Shown piece after piece: positions 48,001 to 59,803 of a stretch of 64,000 nucleotides of DNA. Source of the stretch: an unidentified bacterial endosymbiont (GTDB taxonomy: Bacteria > Pseudomonadota > Gammaproteobacteria > Enterobacterales > Enterobacteriaceae). How positions within the stretch are numbered: position 1 is the first letter of the stretch; each line of letters opens with the position of its first letter. The position numbers were made by a program, and so were the translations under genes. The DNA lies in NCBI RefSeq assembly GCF_918797525.1, contig NZ_OU963893.1:682001-746000 (forward strand), written 5' to 3'. The notes under the pieces are model-generated. The model saw nothing but the letters and a program-made list of their open reading frames with translations, was not told where the DNA came from and did no database searches.

Positions 48001-48850
48001 TTCCCGCGTGAACTTCAGCGGCTGGCCCGATCTACAGCTGCGCTGTACAGAGTGCTGGCTGTGGGGGCAAAAATATGGCCGTATTGACGGCGACATCGCC
48101 ATTAAGGGCAACACCCTGAGCCTCACTGGTGGGCTGCTGGATACCGGCTTTGGCCGTCTCACGGCGGCGGGTGAATGGGTTAACAAACCGGGCGAGCAGC
48201 GAACATCGTTGAAGGGTGACATTAAGGGCAAAAAACTCGATGCGGCAGCCAATTTCTTTGGCATTAGCACTCCGCTGCTTGGCTCGTCCTTCGACGTGAA
48301 TTACGATCTGCACTGGCGCGCCGAGCCGTGGAAGCCCGATGAAGCCTCGCTTAACGGCATTCTGAAAACCTACTTCGGTAAAGGTGAAATTGCCGATGTG
48401 AGCACCGGTCATGCCGGGCAGATACTACGCCTGCTGAGTTTCGATGCCCTGCTGCGCAAGTTGCGCTTTGACTTCAGCGATACGTTCAGCGAAGGGTTCT
48501 ATTATGACTCCATTCGCAGCACGGCATGGATCAAGGACGGCATTATGCATACGGACGACACGCTGGTGGACGGCCTGGAAGCCGATATCGCAATGAAAGG
48601 TTCGGTGGATCTAGTGCGCCGTGAGCTGAATATGGAAGCCGTCGTGGCGCCGGAAATCTCCGCCACGGTGGGCGTTGCAGCGGCCTTCGTGGTGAACCCG
48701 ATAGTCGGTGCAGCCGTCTTTGCCGCCAGTAGGGTACTGGGACCGCTGTGGAGCAAAGTCTCTATTCTGCGCTACCGGATCACCGGTCCGATTGATAAGC
48801 CGCAGATCAACGAAGTGCTGCGCCAGCCGCGCAAAGATGCACAGCAATGA
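45068..48850 (+). CDS. yhdP: AsmA-like envelope lipid-transport protein YhdP
   Basis: YhdP, 1260 aa (about 1266 in E. coli), one of the AsmA-like proteins (TamB, YhdP, YdbH) that jointly move phospholipids to the outer membrane. A single N-terminal TM helix (about 8-28) anchors a huge periplasmic beta-groove. The conserved AsmA-C type ending has GATLI-like VAPEISATVGVAAAF and a hydrophobic VNPIVGAAVFAASRVLGPL segment near the C-terminus. The start is GTG 45068 after an AAGGAGAGAT site. It follows rng after 42 bases and precedes tldD. Confidence 0.95.
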   Translation: MRRLPGILLLTGATLVVIVALLVSGLRLVLPHLDSWRPQVLAKIESATGVPVDVSQISASWQNFGPTLDVREINASLKDGGHLKIKRVTLALDVWQSLLHMRWQFRDLTFHQLQFLTNTPLRNSDSDQGMETNRISDLFLRQFDHFDLRDSEVSFITLSGQRAELAIPQLTWVNGKGRHRAEGQVNLSSLNGQHGVMQVRMDLRDDDGLLNNGKVWLQADDVDVKPWLGNWLQQNMQLETARFSLEGWLTLTKGELASGDIRLKQGGASWKDENTQHQLSVDNLTAHVTQEKEGWQFAIPDTRITMDNKPWPRGALTLAWMPEQDVGGTNGKRSDELRIRASNLDLTAIEGLRSMAAKLSPQLGEIWLATQPRGNIDTLALDIPLQATEKTRFQATWKDLAWKQWKLLPGAENFSGKLEGSVENGRLTVDMHDAKMPYETVFRAPLEIEKGSAVLNWLQNDKGFQLDGRQIDVKAKAVHARGDFRYLQPEGEEPWLGILAGISTDDGSQAWRYFPENLMGKALVDYLSGAVLGGQADNATLVYGGNPHLFPYKHNEGQFQVLVPLRNATFAFQPDWPALKNLNIELNFINDGLWMKSDSVALGGVTASNLTANIPDYSKEKLLIDADINGPGGAVGPYFEDTPLKESLAATLEQLQLDGDVNARLHLDIPLDGELTTAKGDVRLNDNSLYIKPLESTLKNLSGQFSFVNGNLKSGPLTANWFNQPVNINFTTTEGDKAYQVAVNMDADWQPSRMGVLPKPIEESVKGAVSWKGKVGIELPYHASARYNVDITGDLKNLSSQLPAPLDKKAGQALPVTLNVDGDLNSFALTGHAGGANHFNSRWLLNRKLTLDRAIWTTDSRTTPPLPELAGIELNLPPMDGAQWLALFQKGVGQNVDDAAQFPQTIIVRTPALTLGGQQWNNLSIVSRPTGNGANVEAQGREINATLTMRDNAPWQAAIRYLYYNPTTAAPEEKQASASRVNFSGWPDLQLRCTECWLWGQKYGRIDGDIAIKGNTLSLTGGLLDTGFGRLTAAGEWVNKPGEQRTSLKGDIKGKKLDAAANFFGISTPLLGSSFDVNYDLHWRAEPWKPDEASLNGILKTYFGKGEIADVSTGHAGQILRLLSFDALLRKLRFDFSDTFSEGFYYDSIRSTAWIKDGIMHTDDTLVDGLEADIAMKGSVDLVRRELNMEAVVAPEISATVGVAAAFVVNPIVGAAVFAASRVLGPLWSKVSILRYRITGPIDKPQINEVLRQPRKDAQQ

Positions 48851-48886
48851 TTTGACGTGGGCAGGTAATTGCCTCACTCTCAATAA

Positions 48887-50380
<1,494 letters not shown>

Positions 50381-50383
50381 TTT

Positions 50384-50432
50384 TTCCCCTCACCCTGACC
50401 CTCTCCTCAATCGGGGAGAGGGGACGGCCCGG
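50384..50432. repeat. Dispersed GC-rich hairpin repeat (CCCTCACCCTGACCCTCTCC type)
   Basis: In the tldD-aaeR gap the sequence CCCCTCACCCTGACCCTCTCC is followed by a loop and GGGGAGAGGG, with an 8-bp stem (50399-50406 with 50415-50422). This resembles a short dispersed intergenic repeat common in Enterobacter and Klebsiella genomes. It may end both convergent transcripts. Family membership is by eye only. Confidence 0.55.
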
Positions 50433-50441
50433 TGCGGTCTT

Positions 50442-51368
50442 TTACTCTTTTCTTCTTCCCCGCATTCCCTGAAACAACTCCGCCACCTCGACAAAATACT
50501 CGGTCAAATAGTTAATACACACCTGAACTTTAAGCGGTAGTTTGTCCTTTTCGGTGTACAGAGCGTAGACCGGACGCGGGTCGGACTGGTAGCGCGGGAA
50601 CAGGATCTCCAGCTCACCGCTGTTGATCTCATTGATCACCCACATCAGCGGGACATAAGCGATCCCTGCGCTGGCAACCAGCCAGCGGGAGATGGTCATG
50701 GGATCGTTAGTCACGAACCGGCCGACCGGCAGCAGTTTGGTCGAAAGTCCTTCCGGCGCGATCAGCTCAAATTCGTTATCCGGGCGAACGCTGTACTCCA
50801 GCCAGGAGTGATTGCTTAAATCGGCGGGTTTTTCCGGCACACCGTACTGGGCGAGATAGTTTTTTGAGGCGCAAACCACCATCGGCATACTGCCCAGCCG
50901 ACGGGAAAAGAGGCTGGAATCCTGCAGAGCGCCGACGCGGATCACGACATCCAGCCCATCGGCAATTAGATCCGGGGCCGGAATACCGGTCACCAGGTTG
51001 ACGGTTAATCCCGGATATTCCTTGAGCATGTCCGCCGTCATGGCAGCGAGAACATTTTGTGCCATAGTTGAAGAACAGCCGATACGCAGCGTACCGATCG
51101 GCGTGTTGTTAAAGGCATACAGCTGCTCGTGAACATCCTGCACTTCATGCAGCATGCGCCGACAGCCCTGATAATAAATTTTGCCCGCCTCCGTCAGCCC
51201 GATACTGCGGGTACTGCGGTTGAGCAGCTTAACCTGAAGCTCATCTTCCAGCTTAGATACCGTCTGGCTGATGGACGATACGCTCATCTGTAATTGACGT
51301 GCGGCGGCGGTAAATGAGCCGAGTTCAACCACTTTGGCGAAAACCGACATGCGCTTTAAACGTTCCAT
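50442..51368 (-). CDS. aaeR: LysR-family regulator of aaeXAB, AaeR
   Basis: AaeR, 308 aa, a LysR-type regulator that activates aaeXAB in response to aromatic carboxylic acids such as p-hydroxybenzoate. The winged helix-turn-helix (about 1-60) carries GSFTAAARQLQMSVSSISQTVSKLE. The effector-binding domain runs from about 90 to 300. It is divergent from aaeX, with a 180-base shared control region (51369-51548) that has the AT-rich character of a LysR operator, though I could not place the T-N11-A site. Confidence 0.96.
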   Translation of the reverse strand: MERLKRMSVFAKVVELGSFTAAARQLQMSVSSISQTVSKLEDELQVKLLNRSTRSIGLTEAGKIYYQGCRRMLHEVQDVHEQLYAFNNTPIGTLRIGCSSTMAQNVLAAMTADMLKEYPGLTVNLVTGIPAPDLIADGLDVVIRVGALQDSSLFSRRLGSMPMVVCASKNYLAQYGVPEKPADLSNHSWLEYSVRPDNEFELIAPEGLSTKLLPVGRFVTNDPMTISRWLVASAGIAYVPLMWVINEINSGELEILFPRYQSDPRPVYALYTEKDKLPLKVQVCINYLTEYFVEVAELFQGMRGRRKE

Positions 51369-51548
51369 TGTTAACTCTGGCTTAAAAGTGATTTAGATCA
51401 CATATTATAGATAACAGCATAACAGTTACGTTAATATATTATTAATTACATAATGCCCGTGCCACTCTTGCCCCAGCTTTTCTTACTCTTCTGCGGCGGC
51501 GCGCGCTTAGAAATTCTGTAACCTGCACTCTCTCTAATCAAGGTCAAC

Positions 51549-51752
51549 ATGAGTCTGTTTCCCGTTATCGTGGTGTTCGGTCTGTCGTTCCCACCGATAT
51601 TCTTCGAGCTTCTTTTATCACTGGCGATCTTCTGGCTGGTGCGCAAGGTGCTGGTTCCTACCGGAATCTATGATTTCGTGTGGCACCCTGCACTGTTTAA
51701 TACCGCGCTGTATTGCTGCCTGTTCTATCTCGTATCGCGCATGTTTGTTTGA
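51549..51752 (+). CDS. aaeX: Small membrane protein AaeX
   Basis: AaeX, 67 aa, a DUF1656 inner-membrane protein with two transmembrane helices (about 4-26 and 44-65) and the family pattern [21 protein letters not shown]. It is the first gene of the aaeXAB operon. Its exact role in efflux is unknown. aaeA follows after 7 bases. Confidence 0.95.
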   Translation: MSLFPVIVVFGLSFPPIFFELLLSLAIFWLVRKVLVPTGIYDFVWHPALFNTALYCCLFYLVSRMFV

Positions 51753-51759
51753 GGTTGAT

Positions 51760-52692
51760 GTGAAAACGCTAACAAGAAAAATCTCCCGCACTGCCATAAC
51801 CATGGCGCTGGTTATCCTCGCGTTCATCGCTATTTTTCGCGCCTGGGTCTATTACACTGAATCACCGTGGACGCGCGATGCGCGTTTCAGTGCGGACGTG
51901 GTGGCGATTGCCCCCGATGTCGCCGGGCTTATCACGGAGGTCAACGTCCACGATAACCAACTGGTGAAAAAAGACCAGATACTGTTTACCGTTGATCGGC
52001 CTCGCTATCAAAAAGCGTTAGAGGAAGCACAAGCGGACGTCGCCTATTACCAGGCGCTGGCCACTGAAAAGCGCCGTGAGGCCGGTCGCCGCAATCAGTT
52101 AGGCGTGCAGGCGATGTCCCGCGAAGAGATTGACCAGTCCAACAACGTGCTGCAGACCGTACTGCACCAGTTAGCCAAAGCAGAAGCCACGCGCGATCTG
52201 GCGAGGCTTGATCTGGAACGTACCGTGATCCGCGCCCCTTCCGATGGCTGGGTGACCAACCTGAACGTCTACGCCGGGGAATTTATTACCCGCGGATCCA
52301 CCGCCGTCGCGCTGGTGAAACAAAACTCCTTCTACGTGCTCGCCTATATGGAAGAGACCAAACTTGAAGGCGTACGTCCAGGATTTCGGGCTGAAATCAC
52401 GCCGCTTGGCAGTAACCGAGTGATCAAAGGTACTGTAGATAGCGTTGCTGCCGGCGTAACAAACTCCAGCAGCAGCAACGATTCAAAAGGGATGGCGACC
52501 GTCGACTCCAACCTTGAATGGGTACGTCTGGCGCAGCGTGTGCCGGTACGCATCCATCTGGATGAGCAGCAGGGCAACCTGTGGCCAGCGGGGACCACGG
52601 CCACCGTGGTTATTACCGGCGAAAAAGATCGCGATGCCAGCCAGGACTCCTTCTTCCGTAAACTCGCCCATCGTCTGCGCGAGTTTGGTTAA
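51760..52692 (+). CDS. aaeA: Aromatic-acid efflux membrane-fusion subunit AaeA
   Basis: AaeA, 310 aa, a HlyD-family adaptor of the p-hydroxybenzoate efflux pump. One N-terminal TM helix (about 10-32) precedes the barrel-sandwich halves ([22 protein letters not shown] and [19 protein letters not shown]), which flank a short coiled coil. The start is GTG 51760, giving the E. coli length; an in-frame ATG at 51670 lies inside aaeX and is rejected. It pairs with AaeB. Confidence 0.96.
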   Translation: MKTLTRKISRTAITMALVILAFIAIFRAWVYYTESPWTRDARFSADVVAIAPDVAGLITEVNVHDNQLVKKDQILFTVDRPRYQKALEEAQADVAYYQALATEKRREAGRRNQLGVQAMSREEIDQSNNVLQTVLHQLAKAEATRDLARLDLERTVIRAPSDGWVTNLNVYAGEFITRGSTAVALVKQNSFYVLAYMEETKLEGVRPGFRAEITPLGSNRVIKGTVDSVAAGVTNSSSSNDSKGMATVDSNLEWVRLAQRVPVRIHLDEQQGNLWPAGTTATVVITGEKDRDASQDSFFRKLAHRLREFG

Positions 52693-52697
52693 TCGTT

Positions 52698-54665
52698 ATG
52701 GGTATTTTTGCCATCGCCAGCCAGCACATCCGCTTCGCCGTGAAGCTGGCCTGTGCCATTGTGCTGGCGCTGTTTGTCGGCTTTCACTTTCAACTGGAAA
52801 CTCCCCGTTGGGCGGTGCTGACGGCAGCCATCGTCGCGGCAGGCCCGGCCTTTGCTGCGGGGGGGGAACCTTACTCCGGGGCAATCCGTTACCGGGGAAT
52901 GCTGCGTATCGTCGGGACGTTTATCGGCTGTATTGCTGCCCTCACCATTATTATTCTGATGATCCGCACGCCGCTGCTGATGCTGATGGTGTGCTGTATC
53001 TGGGCGGGTTTCTGTACCTGGATCTCTTCTCTGGTAAAAGTAGAGAACTCCTACGCCTGGGGGCTTGCTGGCTATACGGCGCTGATCATTATTATCACCA
53101 TTCAGGCCGAACCGCTGCTTGCTCCGCAATTTGCGGTGGAGCGTTGCAGCGAGATTGTCATCGGCATCGTCTGTGCCATTGTGGCTGACCTGCTGTTTTC
53201 TCCCCGATCGATTAAGCAGGAAGTGGATCTCGAACTGGATGCGCTCATCGTTGCCCAGTACAAGCTGATGCAGCTTTGCATCACGCATGGTGAAAGGGAA
53301 GAGGTCGATAAAGCCTGGAGCGGTTTGGTACGTCGCACGCAGGCGCTGGAAGGGATGCGTAGCAATCTCAACATGGAATCATCGCGTTGGGCTCGCGCCA
53401 ACCGCCGCCTGAAAGCCATTAATACGGTCTCGCTAACGTTGATCACCCAGGCGTGTGAAACCTACCTGATTCAGAACACCCGGCCTGAAGTGGTGACGGA
53501 TACCTTCCGCGAACGGTTTGAAGAGCCGGTAGAAACGGTGCAGGACGTGCATAAGCAGCTTAAGCGCATGCGCAGGGTGATTGCCTGGACGGGGGAGCGA
53601 GACACGCCGGAGACCATTTACACCTGGGTAGGGGCGGCGACGCGTTACCTGCTGTTAAAACGTGGGGTGATCGGCAATACCAAAATTAGCGCTGTGGAAG
53701 AAGAAATATTGCAAGGCGAGGTGGTGATCAAAGCAGAGTCTGCGGAGCGCCATCATGCGATGGTCAACTTCTGGCGTACTACGCTTGCCTGTATGCTCGG
53801 CACGCTGTTCTGGCTATGGACCGGCTGGACCTCCGGTAGCGGCGCGATGGTCATGATTGCGGTCGTTACCGCGCTGGCAATGCGTCTGCCGAACCCGCGT
53901 ATGGTTGCCATCGACTTCCTGTACGGGACCCTAGCCGCGCTGCCGATTGGCGCCCTCTATTTCCTGGTCATATTACCCTCCACGCAGCAGAGCATGCTGT
54001 TGCTCTGTATAAGCCTTGCGGTGATGGCGTTCTTTATCGGGATAGAGGTGCAAAAGCGCCGTTTGGGATCGCTGGGTGCTCTTGCCAGTACAATCAACAT
54101 CCTGGTGCTGGATAACCCAATGACCTTCCATTTCAGCCAGTTTCTCGACAGCGCGCTGGGCCAACTGGTGGGATGCTTCCTGGCGATGATGGTTATCCTG
54201 CTGGTACGCGATAACTCTCAGGCGCGTACCGGACGCGTGCTGTTGAACCAGTTCGTTTCGGCTGCTGTATCCGCGCTGACCACCAACACCGCCCGACGCA
54301 AAGAGAACCATTTGCCCGCGCTGTATCAACAGCTTTTTTTACTGCTCAATAAGTTCCCTGGAGATGTTGCTCGCTTCCGTCTGGCGCTAACGTTGATTAT
54401 CGCCCACCAGCGCCTGCGTAACGCCCCGGTGCCAATTAACGACGATTTGTCCGCGTTTCACCGCCAGCTACGCCGCACGGCCGACCATGTGATCTCTGCC
54501 GCCAGCGATGACAAACGCCGCCGCTACTTCACGCAGTTACTGGAAGAGCTGGATATTTACCAGGAGAAACTCAAGATCTGGCAAGCGTCGCCCCAGGTGA
54601 CTGAGCCGGTGGCGCGGCTGGTGTTCATGCTACACCGCTACCAGAATGCCCTCACGCAGAGCTGA
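52698..54665 (+). CDS. aaeB: Aromatic-acid efflux transporter AaeB
   Basis: AaeB, 655 aa, an inner-membrane transporter of the FUSC/ArAE family. Two hydrophobic repeats, about 10-165 and 355-505 with about five to six helices each, alternate with large cytoplasmic segments (about 170-350 and 510-655). It exports p-hydroxybenzoate and related acids as a relief valve. It starts 5 bases after aaeA and ends in a terminator. Confidence 0.96.
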   Translation: MGIFAIASQHIRFAVKLACAIVLALFVGFHFQLETPRWAVLTAAIVAAGPAFAAGGEPYSGAIRYRGMLRIVGTFIGCIAALTIIILMIRTPLLMLMVCCIWAGFCTWISSLVKVENSYAWGLAGYTALIIIITIQAEPLLAPQFAVERCSEIVIGIVCAIVADLLFSPRSIKQEVDLELDALIVAQYKLMQLCITHGEREEVDKAWSGLVRRTQALEGMRSNLNMESSRWARANRRLKAINTVSLTLITQACETYLIQNTRPEVVTDTFRERFEEPVETVQDVHKQLKRMRRVIAWTGERDTPETIYTWVGAATRYLLLKRGVIGNTKISAVEEEILQGEVVIKAESAERHHAMVNFWRTTLACMLGTLFWLWTGWTSGSGAMVMIAVVTALAMRLPNPRMVAIDFLYGTLAALPIGALYFLVILPSTQQSMLLLCISLAVMAFFIGIEVQKRRLGSLGALASTINILVLDNPMTFHFSQFLDSALGQLVGCFLAMMVILLVRDNSQARTGRVLLNQFVSAAVSALTTNTARRKENHLPALYQQLFLLLNKFPGDVARFRLALTLIIAHQRLRNAPVPINDDLSAFHRQLRRTADHVISAASDDKRRRYFTQLLEELDIYQEKLKIWQASPQVTEPVARLVFMLHRYQNALTQS

Positions 54666-54673
54666 TTACCGTT

Positions 54674-54707
54674 AAAACCGATGCCGAAAGCGTCGGTTTT
54701 TTTGTGG
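54674..54707 (+). terminator. Terminator of the aaeXAB operon
   Basis: AAAACCGATGC and GCGTCGGTTTT pair around CGAAA, followed by a T-run, 8 bases after aaeB. Confidence 0.85.
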
Positions 54708-54752
54708 CTATACTTAATTCTGCAGGCTCTAACATTCAGAAAGGGAGGACGC

Positions 54753-56207
54753 ATGACGACCCAGTCTATACAGGACAATACGCTTTTTCAGACCGGCTAC
54801 CTGGTCAACGGCATCTGGAAAACACTGGACACCACTTTTGATGTACTGAACCCGGCAACCGGTGAGGTTGTCGCCAGAGTGGCGAAAGCGGGTAAAGCGG
54901 AAACCGAAGAGGCTATTGCCGCCGCGACAAGGGCCTTCCCGGCATGGCGCGCCAAAACCGCGAAAGAGCGTTCGGCAATCCTCTATCGCTGGTATGAACT
55001 GATAATTGAGAATAAAAGCTGGCTCGGCAGGCTAATGACCACTGAACAGGGCAAGCCGCTGAAAGAAGCCGAAGGAGAGGTTGAGTATGCAGCCAGCTTT
55101 ATTCAGTGGTTTGCCGAGCAGAGTAAACGCGCCAATGGCGAAATTATTCCCCCTGTTAAACCCGGCTCCCGTATTCTGGCAACCCGTGAACCCATTGGCG
55201 TGGTCGCAGCAATAACGCCGTGGAACTTCCCGATGGCGATGCTCACCCGCAAGCTCGGTCCGGCTCTCGCAGCAGGGTGTACCGGGGTCATTAAGCCGGC
55301 AAACAATACGCCGCTCAGTGCCTTTGCATTATTGACGCTGGCAAAACAGGCCGGTGTACCCGATGGGGTCCTTAACGCTGTTGCCGGAAGCACGCAGGAA
55401 ATCAGCGATGCGATTATGGCCAGCCATGAGGTGCGTAAAATTTCGTTTACCGGGTCGACTTCTGTCGGCAAAACGTTGATGCGTAACGCCGCAGAGACGA
55501 TGAAAAAAGTCTCCATGGAGCTGGGGGGAAATGCGCCGTATATCGTGTTTGAGGACGCAGACATCGAAGCTGCGGTTAAAGGCGCGATAGCCAATAAATT
55601 CCGTAATGCCGGGCAGGTCTGCGTGAGCGTTAATCGCTTTTATATCCAGGAAACCGTTTACGACAGGTTTGTAAATCAACTCGCCGATGCGGTCAACGCC
55701 CTGAAGGTGGGTAATGGTCTGGAAGAGGGTGTCGTCGTGGGGCCACTGATTGAACCCGCTGCGCTCGAGAAAGTGCGCGAGCACGTCGAAGATGCCGTTT
55801 CCCGTGGCGCAACCGTGCTGGCAGGCGGTAAAGCCCACCCGCTGGGCGGTAATTTCTGGCAGCCAACCGTGCTTGGCGACTGTCATGAAGGCATGAAGCT
55901 GGCGGAAGAAGAGACGTTTGGCCCTGTTGCGGCCTGCTTCCGCTTCACCTCCGAAGATGAAGTGATCCAGCGGGCGAATAATACGCCATACGGTCTGGCG
56001 GCGTACTTCTATACCCAGAATCTGTCGCGGGTGTTCCGCGTCTCGCAGGCCATTGAGAGCGGGATGATTGGCATTAACGAGTGTGCAGTATCAACGGAGT
56101 TGGGGCCGTTTGGCGGTGTCAAAGAGTCTGGTCTGGGCCGGGAGGGCTCGGTATTGGGACTTGAAGAATTTATGGAAGTCAAAACCCTGCATATCGGGGG
56201 ATTATAA
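54753..56207 (+). CDS. Succinate-semialdehyde-type NAD(P)+ aldehyde dehydrogenase (GabD-like)
   Basis: A 484-aa aldehyde dehydrogenase closest in pattern to GabD. The NAD(P) segment TPWNFPMAMLTRKLGPALAAG (about 150-165 onward), FTGSTSVGK, the general-base Glu in MELGGNAPYIVF (about 254) and the catalytic Cys in NAGQVCVSVNRFY (about 288) are all present. It likely oxidises succinate or glutarate semialdehyde. ATG 54753 has a GGGAGGACGC site; a start at 54681 reads through the terminator and is rejected. It has no aminotransferase or permease partner here. In K-12 nothing lies between aaeB and yhcO. Confidence 0.88.
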   Translation: MTTQSIQDNTLFQTGYLVNGIWKTLDTTFDVLNPATGEVVARVAKAGKAETEEAIAAATRAFPAWRAKTAKERSAILYRWYELIIENKSWLGRLMTTEQGKPLKEAEGEVEYAASFIQWFAEQSKRANGEIIPPVKPGSRILATREPIGVVAAITPWNFPMAMLTRKLGPALAAGCTGVIKPANNTPLSAFALLTLAKQAGVPDGVLNAVAGSTQEISDAIMASHEVRKISFTGSTSVGKTLMRNAAETMKKVSMELGGNAPYIVFEDADIEAAVKGAIANKFRNAGQVCVSVNRFYIQETVYDRFVNQLADAVNALKVGNGLEEGVVVGPLIEPAALEKVREHVEDAVSRGATVLAGGKAHPLGGNFWQPTVLGDCHEGMKLAEEETFGPVAACFRFTSEDEVIQRANNTPYGLAAYFYTQNLSRVFRVSQAIESGMIGINECAVSTELGPFGGVKESGLGREGSVLGLEEFMEVKTLHIGGL

Positions 56208-56252
56208 TAGACAGGGCGGCATCTGCCGCCCGCCTTGATTGGGTGGCTGGCA

Positions 56253-56528
56253 ATGAAAATTTATACCTTTGATTTTGACGAGATCGACAGTCAGGAGGCG
56301 TTCTATCGTGAATTTATTCGCGTGTTCGGCCTTGAGAAGGAGAGCGTCAGTAATCTGGATACGCTATGGGATGTGGTCACCGGCAGCCAACTGCCGTTAC
56401 CGCTGGAGATTGAATTTATCCATCTGCCAGATAAGCTGCGCAGACGGTTTGGGGCCTTGATTTTACTGTTTGACGAAGCGGAAGAGGAGCTGGAAGGACA
56501 GTTGCGTTTCAATGCCCGTCATGAATAA
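56253..56528 (+). CDS. yhcO: Barstar-family protein YhcO
   Basis: A 91-aa acidic protein with the barstar (RNase inhibitor) fold pattern: [21 protein letters not shown] start and [26 protein letters not shown] segments. Barstar inhibits secreted barnase-type RNases. No barnase-like gene is present in this window, so its partner, if any, is unknown. ATG 56253 is chosen by comparison with E. coli YhcO (90 aa). It is convergent with yhcN. Confidence 0.9.
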   Translation: MKIYTFDFDEIDSQEAFYREFIRVFGLEKESVSNLDTLWDVVTGSQLPLPLEIEFIHLPDKLRRRFGALILLFDEAEEELEGQLRFNARHE

Positions 56529-56532
56529 AAAA

Positions 56533-56555
56533 GCCCCTGACGAAAGGTCAGGGGC
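56533..56555 (-). terminator. Terminator of yhcN
   Basis: GCCCCTGAC pairs with GTCAGGGGC around GAAAG. On the minus strand TTTTTTATTC follows, which terminates yhcN; it overlaps the end of yhcO by nothing more than its A-run. Confidence 0.85.
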
Positions 56556-56583
56556 AAGTCGTATGATGAGATACGACGAGGGT

Positions 56584-56847
56584 TTATTTGTACAGCTCTG
56601 CGGTTGCGTGCCAGTGGTCGCCCGTACGCGCTTCGATGATGCGATAAGACGACGCACCCTGTTCTTCCGCTTTTTTGTTCAGCATTTCATGCATGTCCAT
56701 CGGAGAGGTGCCAATCGCGCCGACAGATACGGTGCCGATCGCCTGACGAGTTTGCGCCTGATCGGCATTAATGGCGTCAGCGGCAAAAGCACCGAATGAC
56801 AGGACAGACAGAACGCTCAGTGCTGCTAAAGTTGTTTTGATTTTCAT
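56584..56847 (-). CDS. yhcN: Periplasmic DUF1471 stress protein YhcN
   Basis: An 87-aa secreted protein of the DUF1471 (YhcN/BhsA/McbA) family. The signal peptide (about 1-22, ending GAFA) precedes a mature domain with the IGTVSVGAIGTSPMDMHEML core and YRIIEARTGDHWHATAELYK end. E. coli YhcN is linked to cytoplasmic-pH and peroxide stress; the molecular role is unknown. A CRP-type palindrome lies over its probable transcription start. Confidence 0.93.
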   Translation of the reverse strand: MKIKTTLAALSVLSVLSFGAFAADAINADQAQTRQAIGTVSVGAIGTSPMDMHEMLNKKAEEQGASSYRIIEARTGDHWHATAELYK

Positions 56848-56883
56848 GATGCTTACCTCATCGAATTTTTACTGGGGTCTCTG

Positions 56884-56905
56884 TTTTGTGACCCTCATCA
56901 CAAAA
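56884..56905 (-). promoter_or_regulatory. CRP-like palindrome upstream of yhcN
   Basis: TTTTGTGA, six bases and TCACAAAA form a perfect 8+8 palindrome containing the consensus CRP half-sites TGTGA and TCACA at the correct 6-base spacing. A -10-like TATACT on the minus strand (56914-56909) would put transcription start inside the palindrome, so binding would more likely repress than activate. Confidence 0.65.
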
Positions 56906-57089
56906 TCAAGTATACACTAATAACGGAAAATATTAATACCATGCTAATTGTTTCGCATGGAATTACGCATTAACGAGCATAATCTTTATAACCAAAAAGC
57001 ATAATAAAGGGTGTTTTTCGCCATTATTGCAGGATATCTCTAAGAAAATCATATGGATATCTTCTTTTGATTTTTTGTGCGATTTTTTA

Positions 57090-57117
57090 GGTTAACATTC
57101 ATTGGGTGAATGTTAAT
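57090..57117. repeat. Inverted repeat upstream of argR stop
   Basis: AACATTCA and TGAATGTT arms are separated by a few bases, forming a dyad in otherwise featureless DNA. It may be a binding site or a weak hairpin; no function is assigned. Confidence 0.5.
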
Positions 57118-57220
57118 GAGTAGTAAAAAGCACTATTTGTTAAAGTAAGAGGAGAATAAGAGAGGGGAAAACGGTGCCGGGAAAGAACGATCCCCGCAGT
57201 AGAGGTGCGGGGAGAAAGGA

Positions 57221-59027
<1,807 letters not shown>

Positions 59028-59043
59028 CATTGCATGAAAAGAG

Positions 59044-59070
59044 AAGCCGGAGCCTGGTTCCGGCTTTTTT
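59044..59070 (+). terminator. Terminator of mdh
   Basis: AAGCCGGA pairs with TCCGGCTT around a short loop, followed by TTTTTT. Confidence 0.88.
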
Positions 59071-59158
59071 ATAGCTATCTCCCGCCCCTGAATGACTCAC
59101 CCGTCTGGTAAATCTGCTAAACTCCCCCGCGTCTTGAGCGGCAACAGACGAGGACGTT

Positions 59159-59803
59159 GTGAAAAAAATTGAAAGAAAGCAGACCAGGGACCACATTACT
59201 CAGATGATCCGTTACGAGATCCTCTCCGGGGGGTTGAAACCCGGTGAAGAGCTTGCACAGGAAAGCATTGCTGAGCAACTGGGGCTTTCCCGTATGCCGG
59301 TTCGTGAAGCGTTACAGGCCCTTGAGCAGGAAGGGTTTCTGGTGCGTTTGCCAAACCGCCATATGCAGGTCGCAAGGCTGGAGCCTGACCAAGTCAGCCA
59401 TATTTTCCGGGCAATTGCGGTGATGGCGACGGAGCTTTTTTTAATGGTGCCCGCGGCGGCAGGCGAGTCGCTAGGCGCGCGAGCGCGCGAGCTGGGGCAT
59501 CCTGGCGAAAGCTCCCGTGAGCTTGCGTTCCACCAGGCGCTAATTTGTTATATTGATAATCGCTATCTGGAAAAGATTTATCAGCAATTTTTGGATGGTT
59601 ATATCGGCTATGTCATTCTGTATTTGAAAGAGGATAATCAGGAGTCGGCGCAGATACTCAGCACTCTGATGGACGCTATTCGTCAGGGCGATCGCGTTGA
59701 AATCGCGCAGGAAACGCAGCGTTATTTCCTCTCTCTGGCAGAAATAATGCGTCAACACATGAAGGATTGGGAAAGTGCAGAAGCCTCGATTAGGGAAAAT
59801 TAA
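59159..59803 (+). CDS. GntR/FCD-family regulator with degenerate effector site
   Basis: A 214-aa GntR-type regulator, starting with GTG 59159 after a GAGGAC site. The winged helix-turn-helix (about 5-72) has LGLSRMPVREALQALEQEGF. The C-terminal FCD-type helical domain (about 85-205) keeps only one of the residues that usually hold a metal and ligand. The family D-x3-FH is RELAFH here. The later EH and terminal His positions read ES and YF. It overlaps the next regulator by 29 bases. It probably controls the tartrate genes downstream. Confidence 0.85.
   Translation: MKKIERKQTRDHITQMIRYEILSGGLKPGEELAQESIAEQLGLSRMPVREALQALEQEGFLVRLPNRHMQVARLEPDQVSHIFRAIAVMATELFLMVPAAAGESLGARARELGHPGESSRELAFHQALICYIDNRYLEKIYQQFLDGYIGYVILYLKEDNQESAQILSTLMDAIRQGDRVEIAQETQRYFLSLAEIMRQHMKDWESAEASIREN

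Larger units (their letters stand above)
56848..57220. other. yhcN-argR intergenic region
   Basis: A 373-base AT-rich stretch with no gene that I can support. It carries the yhcN promoter and CRP-like site near 56884-56914. The GC-poor remainder up to the argR stop shows short A/T runs only; a repeated GTTAACATTCATTGGGTGAATGTTAATG at about 57090-57117 is an imperfect inverted repeat, with arms AACATTCA/TGAATGTT. Confidence 0.6.
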
